A DNA stretch of 64,000 nt from Microbacterium sp. zg-B96 (lineage in GTDB: Bacteria; Actinomycetota; Actinomycetes; Actinomycetales; Microbacteriaceae), in NCBI RefSeq assembly GCF_030246865.1, contig NZ_CP126738.1, forward strand, positions 124,001 to 188,000, read 5' to 3'. Numbering within the stretch: the first letter of the stretch is position 1; each line of letters begins with the position of its first letter. Below are positions 25,361 to 32,192 of the stretch, one piece after another. A program made the position numbers and the translations under genes. A model generated the notes under the pieces. The model did no database searches and was not told where the DNA came from. It saw only the letters and a program-made list of their open reading frames with translations.

Positions 25361-25474
25361 ATGCCGCAGGGCCGAGGATCGAACAGCCTGAAGGACCCCG
25401 GGCTCTACGAAGAGCTGCGTGGTTGCTCTGCCAAGCGCAAGGCGGAGCTCATCCCGATGCTCCGCACCCACTGA
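25361..25474 (+). CDS. 37-residue protein preceding topoisomerase IB
   Basis: An ATG with GAGGAG 5 bp upstream opens a 37-codon frame (MPQGRGSNSLKDPGLYEELR, then GCSAKRKAELIPMLRTH). The first half resembles small DUF7218-like proteins that begin with a Lys/Gly-rich start followed by KDxxLYExLR, but those are longer, so this may be shortened. It ends 1 bp before the GTG of the topoisomerase gene, implying translational coupling. No function is known. Confidence 0.6.
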   Translation: MPQGRGSNSLKDPGLYEELRGCSAKRKAELIPMLRTH

Positions 25475-25475
25475 C

Positions 25476-26447
25476 GTGGCGCGGCTTCGGCGCGTGCGAC
25501 CTGCGGCGGATGCCGGCATCCGCCGCGTCCGATCCGGGTCGGGGTTCCGCTATCTCGACGATCGAGGCAAAGCCGTCGGCGACGAGGACCGCGAACGGAT
25601 CCGGGCGCTGGTCATCCCGCCGGCCTGGCGGGACGTGTGGATCAGCGCCGCACCCAACGGGCACATCCAGGCCATCGGCGTCGACGACGCCGACCGCACG
25701 CAGTACCTGTACCACCCTGATTGGGCCCCCAAGCGGGACAAGGGGAAGTACGCCCGAGCCCTGCAGCTGGCCGAGGCGCTGCCGCGTGCCCGGGGGCGGG
25801 TGACGGCCGCGCTGCGGCAGGAGGGCCTGGATCGCGAGCGGGTGCTCGCGGCGGCGTTCCGGCTGCTGGATCAGGCGGCGGTGCGCATCGGCTCGGAACG
25901 GCATCTCGCTCGCACCGGCAACCGGGGCCTGACGACGTTGCAGCGCCGGCACGCGACGGTCGTGGCACCGGTCGTCTCGCTGGGCTTTCCGGGCAAGAGC
26001 GGCAAACGCCAGCTGATCGAGCTGGAAGACGCTGATCTTGCCGCCGTGATGAGCCTGCTCTCGGCGGGCAGACCCGGCTCGCCGCTGTTGTCGTGGGAGA
26101 AGGGCCGACGGCGGGTGCCGCTGGCGCCGCACGAGGTGAACGCGTACGTCCGCGTGCTCACCGGCGGGGACTTCACGGCGAAGGACTTCCGCACCCTTCG
26201 TGGCACGATCATCGCCGCCGACGCGCTGGCGCGCATCGGCACTGTCGACACCAAACGCGACCGAAAGCGGGCGGAGGTGATCGCGGTGCAGCGCGCCGCG
26301 GATGCCCTCGGCAACACCCCGTCCGTCGCGCGTGGCTCCTACGTCGACCCCCGCGTGTTCAACCGCTATAAGAAGGGCCGATTGCTGGACACCTCCGTCT
26401 CACCGGAATCGGCGATCCGCGCACTGATTCTGCCGCAGCTTCCCTAG
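25476..26447 (+). CDS. DNA topoisomerase IB (poxvirus/bacterial type)
   Basis: 323 residues from GTG 25476. GFRYLDDRGKAVGDEDRERI and LVIPPAWRDVWI form the N-terminal clamp; GNRGLTTLQRRHATV, KDFRTLRGT and KRAEVIAVQRAADALGNTPSVARGSYVDPRVF form the catalytic domain, with the nucleophilic Tyr at about 289 in GSYVDP. It relaxes supercoils through a 3'-phosphotyrosyl intermediate. Its stop codon TAG is part of the -10 hexamer of the next gene. Confidence 0.92.
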   Translation: MARLRRVRPAADAGIRRVRSGSGFRYLDDRGKAVGDEDRERIRALVIPPAWRDVWISAAPNGHIQAIGVDDADRTQYLYHPDWAPKRDKGKYARALQLAEALPRARGRVTAALRQEGLDRERVLAAAFRLLDQAAVRIGSERHLARTGNRGLTTLQRRHATVVAPVVSLGFPGKSGKRQLIELEDADLAAVMSLLSAGRPGSPLLSWEKGRRRVPLAPHEVNAYVRVLTGGDFTAKDFRTLRGTIIAADALARIGTVDTKRDRKRAEVIAVQRAADALGNTPSVARGSYVDPRVFNRYKKGRLLDTSVSPESAIRALILPQLP

Positions 26448-26450
26448 CCT
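26445..26450 (+). promoter_or_regulatory. -10 hexamer of a probable leaderless crcB promoter
   Basis: TAGCCT begins at the topoisomerase stop codon and is followed by 6 bases and GTG 26457. An internal leaderless promoter for the fluoride channel genes is likely. Confidence 0.5.
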
Positions 26451-26456
26451 GAGCGC

Positions 26457-26864
26457 GTGGCGCGGTTCTCATGGGTGACGCTCGTGGTGGTCATCTTCGG
26501 CGGTGCGCTCGGCGTCGCCGTGCGCGCGGTGCTCGTGGTGCCGTGGGGTCCGGGGGTGCACCCCCTCGTCTTGCCCGCCATCACGATGCTGGTCAACGTC
26601 GCCGGGTCCTTCCTGCTGGGCCTCATCGCGGGCAGGCTCGGCCCGCGGCGGCCGCGGCTGCGTGCCTTCCTCGGCACCGGCGTGCTGGGCGGGTTCACCA
26701 CCTACAGCGCGTTCGCGGTGCAGACAGTGCAGGTCTTCGGCGCGGCGCCGGTGACCGGGCTGCTGCTGGCAGCGGTCGCGGTGCTCGGCGGAGTGGCCGC
26801 TGCGGCATGGGGGCTCGTGATCGGGCGGCGGAAGGCGACCGTTCCCGAGGAGGTCGGCGGATGA
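26457..26864 (+). CDS. crcB: Fluoride channel subunit CrcB/Fluc
   Basis: 135 residues, four membrane helices. ITMLVNVAGSFLLGLIAG and the signature GVLGGFTTYSAFAVQTVQ contain the polar track and Phe-box residues of Fluc channels. It exports fluoride. Actinobacteria usually need two different subunits forming a heterodimer, and the second is encoded next with an ATGA overlap. Confidence 0.92.
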   Translation: MARFSWVTLVVVIFGGALGVAVRAVLVVPWGPGVHPLVLPAITMLVNVAGSFLLGLIAGRLGPRRPRLRAFLGTGVLGGFTTYSAFAVQTVQVFGAAPVTGLLLAAVAVLGGVAAAAWGLVIGRRKATVPEEVGG

Positions 26865-27235
26865 ACCACTGGGAGATGCTCACGCTCGTCGGCGCCGGCG
26901 GGGTCGGCGCGGGCGCCCGCTACGTGGTGGATGCCGTCGTGATGCGCGGGCGCACCGACGTGTTCCCGCTCGGCGTCCTCATCGTCAACGTCAGCGGCTC
27001 CGCTCTGCTGGGATTCCTCGTCGGTCTGGGCGCCGTCGTCGCCCCTGCGTGGGTGGCGATCCTGGCGGTGGGCCTGCTCGGCGGCTTCACCACCTTCAGC
27101 ACGGTCAGCGTCGATTCGGCGCTGCTGGCACAGCGGGGCCGGCGCGACTGGGCCGTGGTCAATCTCGCAGCGACCCTGGGGCTGGCCGTCCTGGCCGCCG
27201 CGATCGGGATGGTCATCGGGGGCCTCGTTCCCTGA
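26861..27235 (+). CDS. crcB: Fluoride channel subunit CrcB/Fluc, second copy
   Basis: 124 residues, four helices. LIVNVSGSALLGFLVGLG and LLGGFTTFSTVSVDSALL repeat the Fluc signature. It overlaps the first subunit by 4 bp, so the two should be made in equal amounts and assemble as an antiparallel heterodimer. No fluoride riboswitch is visible ahead of the pair. Confidence 0.92.
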   Translation: MNHWEMLTLVGAGGVGAGARYVVDAVVMRGRTDVFPLGVLIVNVSGSALLGFLVGLGAVVAPAWVAILAVGLLGGFTTFSTVSVDSALLAQRGRRDWAVVNLAATLGLAVLAAAIGMVIGGLVP

Positions 27236-27258
27236 GAATCGGCGCAGACGCCCCGTGG

Positions 27259-27264
27259 GATAAT
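27259..27264 (+). promoter_or_regulatory. -10 hexamer of the RND transporter gene
   Basis: GATAAT matches the consensus at five of six positions. The predicted start site, about 27271, lies inside the dyad at 27265-27294. Confidence 0.6.
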
Positions 27265-27294
27265 GCGACTGGATACATCCGCGTATCCAGTCGC
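27265..27294. promoter_or_regulatory. Long palindromic operator before the RND transporter
   Basis: Arms GCGACTGGATAC (27265-27276) and GTATCCAGTCGC (27283-27294) are perfect 12-bp inverted repeats around ATCCGC. Its size suits a TetR-family repressor, and it starts directly at the end of the -10 hexamer, so bound protein would block transcription. No regulator gene is adjacent. Confidence 0.75.
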
Positions 27295-27341
27295 GCTCGC
27301 GGCATCCGACCTCCCGCATCCCATGCTCGCAAAGGCAGCCC

Positions 27342-30300
27342 GTGTCGAACCTCGCCGTCCTGAGCCTCAAGAACCGCGCTCTCATCGCCCTCGTGACGAT
27401 CGTCGCCGCCGTTTTCGGCGGTCTCGCTCTGACCAACCTCAAGCAGGAACTGATCCCCTCGATCGAGTTCCCCGCGCTGTCGGTCGTCGCCACCTACCCC
27501 GGCGCCTCGCCGGATGTCGTCGCCAACGACGTGTCGACGCCGATCGAGACCGCCATCCAGGGCGTGCCGGGTCTGGAATCGACCAGCGCGACGAGCACGA
27601 CGAATGCCTCGATCATCCAGGCGTCGTTCGCGTACGGCACCGACCTGGCCACGGCCGAGCAGAAGATCTCGCAAGCGATCAACCGCATCAAGGGGCAGCT
27701 GCCGGAGTCGGTCGACCCGCAGGTGTTCAGCTTGTCGATCGATGACCTCCCGGTCATCCAGCTCGCCGTCACCGGCTACGACGACGAAGCCGCGGTGCAG
27801 GATCTGCTGGAATCCACCGTGATTCCGGACCTCGAGGATGTCGAAGGCGTCAACGCCGCCGAGGTGATCGGCGGCGCCGGACAGCGCATCACGATCACTC
27901 CCGACCAGGCGGCGCTGGCCGCAGCGGGCTTCTCGCAGCAGGCCATCAGTGACGCGCTCGAGCAGAACGGCGTGCTGTTCCCCGGCGGCGGCATCACCGA
28001 GGACGGGCAGACCCTCACGGTGCAGACCGGCGCGAAGATCGCCTCGATCGAGGAGATCGGGCAGCTCCCGCTGGTGCCCACCGAGGCTGCCCAGTTCGCC
28101 GCCGAACCCGTCACGATCGCCGATGTCGCCACCGTGGCAGAGGAGAAGGACCCGCAGACGTCGATCTCCCGGGTCGACGGTGAACCGGCGCTGACCATCG
28201 CGGTCACCAAGCTCCCGGCGGCCAACACGGTCGACGTGTCCACCGGCGTTCTCGCGGCTCTGCCGGACCTGGAGAAGGCGCTGGAGGGCGAGGCCGAGTT
28301 CACGGTCGTCTTCGACCAGGCGCCCTACATCCAGCAGTCGATCGAGGCGCTCGCGCAGGAGGGCCTGCTGGGCCTGGTCTTCGCGGTGCTGGTCATCCTG
28401 GTGTTCCTGCTGTCAGTGCGCTCGACACTGGTCACCGCCATCTCGATCCCCACCAGCGTGCTGATCACGTTCGTCGGCATCCAGGCGTTCGGTTACTCGC
28501 TGAACATCCTGACCCTCGGCGCCTTGACGATCGCGATCGGGCGGGTCGTCGACGACTCGATCGTCGTGATCGAGAACATCAAGCGCCATTACGTCGGCAC
28601 CGCCGACAAGACGCGCTCCATCCTGCTTGCGGTGCGTGAGGTGGCCGCGGCCATCACGGCATCCACCATCACGACCGTCGCGGTGTTCCTGCCCATCGCC
28701 TTCGTCGGCGACATGACCGGAGAGCTGTTCCGCCCCTTCGCGCTGACCGTGACGATCGCGATGACCGCGTCGCTGTTCGTGTCGCTGACGATCGTGCCGG
28801 TGCTGGCCTACTGGTTCCTGCGCCCCGGCAAGCCGCTGCTGGACGCCGACGGCAACCAGATCGACCCCGAGCACCCTGACGCACCGCCGTCGCGTCTGCA
28901 GAAGATGTACCTGCCGATCCTGCGGTGGACCCTCAAGCACTCGTGGGTGACGCTGCTGCTGGCCGTGCTGGTGCTGGCGGGCACCGCGGCTGCTGCGCCG
29001 TTCATGAAGACGAACTTCCTCGGCGACACCGGTCAGAACACCTTCACGATGACGCAGGACCTGGGTCCGGCGGCATCGCTGGAGGCCAAGGACGCCGCCG
29101 CGCAGACCGTCGAGGACGAGCTGCTGGAGGTCCCCGGCGTCGAAACGGTGCAGGTGTCGATCGGCTCCAGTGGTTCGGCCCTGGCCGACGCCTTCTCGGG
29201 CGGCTCCAGCGGTGCGACGTTCTCCGTCACGACCGACCCCGACGCCGACCAGCTGGTCGTGCGTGAAGAGGTGCTCGACGTCGTGGCCGGACTCGAGGAC
29301 GTCGGCACGGTGGCCGTCTCGGCCACCGGCGGCTTCGGATCCAGCGACATCGAGATCGACGTCACCGCCCCCGACCAGCAGACGCTGCAGGAGGCGACGG
29401 ATGCCGTCGTGACGGCGATCGACGGCAAGGACGGCGTCGAGCAGGTCACCACGAACCTGTCGGACTCGCTGCCCTACATCGCCGTCGTGGTCGACCGCGC
29501 CGCCGCCGCGGCCCTCGGCCTGTCGGAGGTCGCCGTCGGCGCACTGGTATCGGGCACCATGCAGCCGCAGCAGCTGGGCACCGTCGAAATCGACGGCACC
29601 GCGCTGACGGTCTACCTCGCCGCCTCCCAGACCCCGGCCACCCTCGAGGAGCTGCGCGACCTGCAGGTCCCCTCGGCCACCGGCCCCATCCCGCTGTCTC
29701 AGATCGCGACGGTGGAACAGAGTCAGGGCCCGACGTCGATCACGACCGAAGGCGGCCAGCGCACCGCGACGGTGAGCGTCACGCCCTCCGGTGATGACCT
29801 CACCACCGCCTCGACCGTGGTCAACGAGGCCCTCGCCGACGCCGATCTGCCCGCTTCGGCCGATGCGACCCTCGGTGGCGTGGTCTCGCAGCAGCAGGAC
29901 GCGTTCACGCAGCTGGGCCTGGCGATGCTCGCCGCGATCCTCATCGTCTACATCGTCATGGTGGCGACCTTCAAGTCGTTGCGTCAGCCGCTGTTGCTGC
30001 TGGTCTCGGTGCCGTTCGCGGCGACCGGGGCGATCCTGCTGCAGATCGCCACCGGCGTGCCGCTCGGAGTGGCATCCCTCATCGGTGTGCTCATGCTCAT
30101 CGGCATCGTGGTGACCAACGCGATCGTGCTGGTGGACCTGGTCAACCAGTACCGCGTGAAGGGGCTCTCCGCCCGTGACGCCACGATCGCCGGCGGGGCA
30201 CGCCGCCTCCGGCCGATCCTCATGACGGCGCTGGCGACCATCTTCGCCCTCACCCCGATGGCGCTGGGCATCACCGGCCACGGCGGGTTCATCTCGCAGC

Positions 30301-31034
30301 CGCTGGCCATCGTCGTGATCGGCGGGCTCATCTCGTCGACCTTCCTGACGCTGCTCGTGCTGCCGACGCTGTACAACCTCGTGGAGGGTGCGCGCGAGCG
30401 TCGCGCGGCCCGTCGTGGTGAGCCGGCCCTCGCCGGCGCCGTCGCCGACGGGGCTACCGATGGCGGCGGCGCGACTGCGCCGCTGACGCGTCGGGACCGC
30501 CGGGTGCAGAGCGCCACCATCACCCTCCCGGTCGTCATCCCCGACGCGCCCCGCCCGACCCCGGCCGCTGCCGGTGGCGGTCAGGATGCCGGTGACGCCC
30601 CGGCGACCGTGACGGAGGTGGCTGCTGTCGCTCCGGGCGCCGATGTGGAGGTGGCGGACGCGCAGGTTGCGGACGCTACGACCGCGGACGCGCCGACCGC
30701 GGACGCGGCCGTGGACGCCACGACCGCGGATGCGGCCGTAGAGCCCGGGGGTAACCGCCTGTCGGCGCTGTCGCAGGCGGTGCAGCCGGCTCGCGTCGGC
30801 GAGGACGTGCCGTGGTCGCAGCCGCAGTCCGCCGAGCCCGAGGCCGAGCCCGCGGACGACGAGGCTTCCGCTACGGTCGTGGACACTGCGCCCGATCCGG
30901 AGCCCGCGGCCGAGGACGTGCCCGACGTGGACGCCGGCGACGAGCCCGTCGTCGGGTCCGCCGACCACGCGGAGCCGGACGCCGACCAGGAGCTCGACGC
31001 CGAACCCGCGCGCGACGAGGACGACCGCAGCTGA
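27342..31034 (+). CDS. RND efflux transporter permease (AcrB/SwrC type) with C-terminal extension
   Basis: 1230 residues from GTG. The core of about 1010 residues has the RND plan: helix 1 near residue 10, a large loop, helices 2-6 from about 335, GRVVDDSIVVIENIKRH near 400 with the proton-relay Asp pair, a second loop, and helices 8-12 ending in VLPTLYNLVEGARERRA. It should export drugs or lipids using the proton gradient. The last 210 residues are an extra hydrophilic tail rich in Ala, Asp, Glu and Val with repeats such as TTADAPTADAAVD, not part of usual RND pumps. No membrane-fusion protein gene is adjacent. Confidence 0.9.
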   Translation: MSNLAVLSLKNRALIALVTIVAAVFGGLALTNLKQELIPSIEFPALSVVATYPGASPDVVANDVSTPIETAIQGVPGLESTSATSTTNASIIQASFAYGTDLATAEQKISQAINRIKGQLPESVDPQVFSLSIDDLPVIQLAVTGYDDEAAVQDLLESTVIPDLEDVEGVNAAEVIGGAGQRITITPDQAALAAAGFSQQAISDALEQNGVLFPGGGITEDGQTLTVQTGAKIASIEEIGQLPLVPTEAAQFAAEPVTIADVATVAEEKDPQTSISRVDGEPALTIAVTKLPAANTVDVSTGVLAALPDLEKALEGEAEFTVVFDQAPYIQQSIEALAQEGLLGLVFAVLVILVFLLSVRSTLVTAISIPTSVLITFVGIQAFGYSLNILTLGALTIAIGRVVDDSIVVIENIKRHYVGTADKTRSILLAVREVAAAITASTITTVAVFLPIAFVGDMTGELFRPFALTVTIAMTASLFVSLTIVPVLAYWFLRPGKPLLDADGNQIDPEHPDAPPSRLQKMYLPILRWTLKHSWVTLLLAVLVLAGTAAAAPFMKTNFLGDTGQNTFTMTQDLGPAASLEAKDAAAQTVEDELLEVPGVETVQVSIGSSGSALADAFSGGSSGATFSVTTDPDADQLVVREEVLDVVAGLEDVGTVAVSATGGFGSSDIEIDVTAPDQQTLQEATDAVVTAIDGKDGVEQVTTNLSDSLPYIAVVVDRAAAAALGLSEVAVGALVSGTMQPQQLGTVEIDGTALTVYLAASQTPATLEELRDLQVPSATGPIPLSQIATVEQSQGPTSITTEGGQRTATVSVTPSGDDLTTASTVVNEALADADLPASADATLGGVVSQQQDAFTQLGLAMLAAILIVYIVMVATFKSLRQPLLLLVSVPFAATGAILLQIATGVPLGVASLIGVLMLIGIVVTNAIVLVDLVNQYRVKGLSARDATIAGGARRLRPILMTALATIFALTPMALGITGHGGFISQPLAIVVIGGLISSTFLTLLVLPTLYNLVEGARERRAARRGEPALAGAVADGATDGGGATAPLTRRDRRVQSATITLPVVIPDAPRPTPAAAGGGQDAGDAPATVTEVAAVAPGADVEVADAQVADATTADAPTADAAVDATTADAAVEPGGNRLSALSQAVQPARVGEDVPWSQPQSAEPEAEPADDEASATVVDTAPDPEPAAEDVPDVDAGDEPVVGSADHAEPDADQELDAEPARDEDDRS

Positions 31035-31036
31035 GC

Positions 31037-31957
31037 TCAGGGGGTGCGGTAGGTCGCACCCCACTGCAGCTGCCACTGCTCACCCGGTGCCAGCCATCGC
31101 AGCCCCTCGCCGGAGTTGAACGCATCGGCGGGGGCTGTCATGGGCTCGATCGCGATCGCGATCGGCTGGTCCGGGTAGCGGTCGGTGATGAACAGCTGCA
31201 GGTAGTCGAATCCGGTGCCGGCCCAGACGTCGAGCACCCGCCCGTCGGGCGCCGTGAGCAGCGTGTGCACGCAGTCCTCGTCGTCGCGGGCGATCGAGCC
31301 GTACCCGGTGTTCAGATCCAGGTCGCCCAGCAGCCGGGGTGAGCGCAGGTCGGTGGCGTCGTCGACGGGGACCTCGGCCACCGGAAGCAGCCGGTCGTCG
31401 AGTTCGAAGCGCGTCGCGGCATCCAGTTGCACCGACAGCTGCGCCGTCGGGACGTCGCCGATGCAGAAGTACGGATGTGCGCCCAGCGCGACGGGCGCAG
31501 GGTCCTCGCCGAGGTTGATGAGACGGTGCGTGACGGTGAGGGAGATGTCGGTGACGGCATACGTCACCTCGGTGGCGATGTAGAACGGGTATCCGGTCTG
31601 CGGGTACACATCGGCTCCGAGGGTGATGGCGTCCTCGGTGTACTCCACCGGCTGGTAGCCGGTGTAGCGCAGCAGGCCGTGTGAGGCGCTGCCGGTCTTC
31701 GGCTCGCTGAGCGCGAGCTGGTGGGTCACGCCGTGCTGCGTCCACCGGCCGTCGCGCACGCGGTTGGGCCACGGGACGAGCACCACGCCGGATGCCGCGG
31801 GGGTGGGGGTGTGGTCGGGATAGCGGGGCACGAGGTCCACTCCGCCCACCTGGAACGCCCGCAACGCGCCGCCGACCTGGGCGATCTCGGCGACGGTCTC
31901 ACCGCTGTGCACGGTGAACCTGCGGCCGGTCGGATCGTACGGCGTGTGACTGCTCAT
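31037..31957 (-). CDS. Aldose 1-epimerase family protein
   Basis: 306 residues. GVVLVPWPNRVRDGRW, SASHGLLRYTGYQ with the catalytic His, GAHPYFCIGD with the second His, and AIAIEPMTAPADAFNSGEGL with the catalytic Glu mark the galactose mutarotase fold. It interconverts sugar anomers in the cytoplasm. It is convergent with the RND gene (2-bp gap) and divergent from the DEAD-box gene. Confidence 0.9.
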   Translation of the reverse strand: MSSHTPYDPTGRRFTVHSGETVAEIAQVGGALRAFQVGGVDLVPRYPDHTPTPAASGVVLVPWPNRVRDGRWTQHGVTHQLALSEPKTGSASHGLLRYTGYQPVEYTEDAITLGADVYPQTGYPFYIATEVTYAVTDISLTVTHRLINLGEDPAPVALGAHPYFCIGDVPTAQLSVQLDAATRFELDDRLLPVAEVPVDDATDLRSPRLLGDLDLNTGYGSIARDDEDCVHTLLTAPDGRVLDVWAGTGFDYLQLFITDRYPDQPIAIAIEPMTAPADAFNSGEGLRWLAPGEQWQLQWGATYRTP

Positions 31958-32012
31958 AGGGCAATGGTAGGACCACGGGCAATTTCCCAGCCGGAACCCG
32001 GTAGGCTCTATC

Positions 32013-32192
32013 AGTCGGCTCTGGACACCACGCGTGGTGCGTGGATGGGTTTGTGAGTCCAAGGGGCCGATGGTGGGCGTCGATCGACGCGCATGACCAT
32101 CATCGATAATGGCCCCGGCCGACGAATGTCCGGGTATGCCCGCGCGTAGCGGGCGCTGTTCTCGTGTGTTGAGAACCCAGAAGGACATATCC
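32013..32192 (+). ncRNA. Structured 5' leader of the DEAD-box helicase mRNA
   Basis: A TAGGCT -10 at 32002-32007 would start a leader of about 180 nt. Four stems can be read in order: CACCACGCGTGGTG (32026-32039); GGGGCC/GGCCCC (32063-32068 with 32111-32116) enclosing GATGGT/ACCATC and GCGTCGATCGACGC; GCCCGC/GCGGGC (32138-32154); and GTTCTC/GAGAAC (32158-32176) ending just before the GAAGGA ribosome site. This fits a cold-shock-type or autoregulatory leader. The 235-bp gap 31958-32192 holds nothing else. Confidence 0.55.

Noticed and set aside
26448..26456. Fluoride riboswitch before crcB
   Set aside because: Only 9 bp separate topoisomerase IB from crcB, too short for the riboswitch, and no matching motif lies in the preceding gene end.
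28413..31076. Open frame of 887 codons on the - strand opposite the RND gene
   Set aside because: It is the antisense shadow of a well-supported transporter gene; the translation is rich in Arg, His, Gln and Gly with no domain, as expected from high-GC third-position bias.
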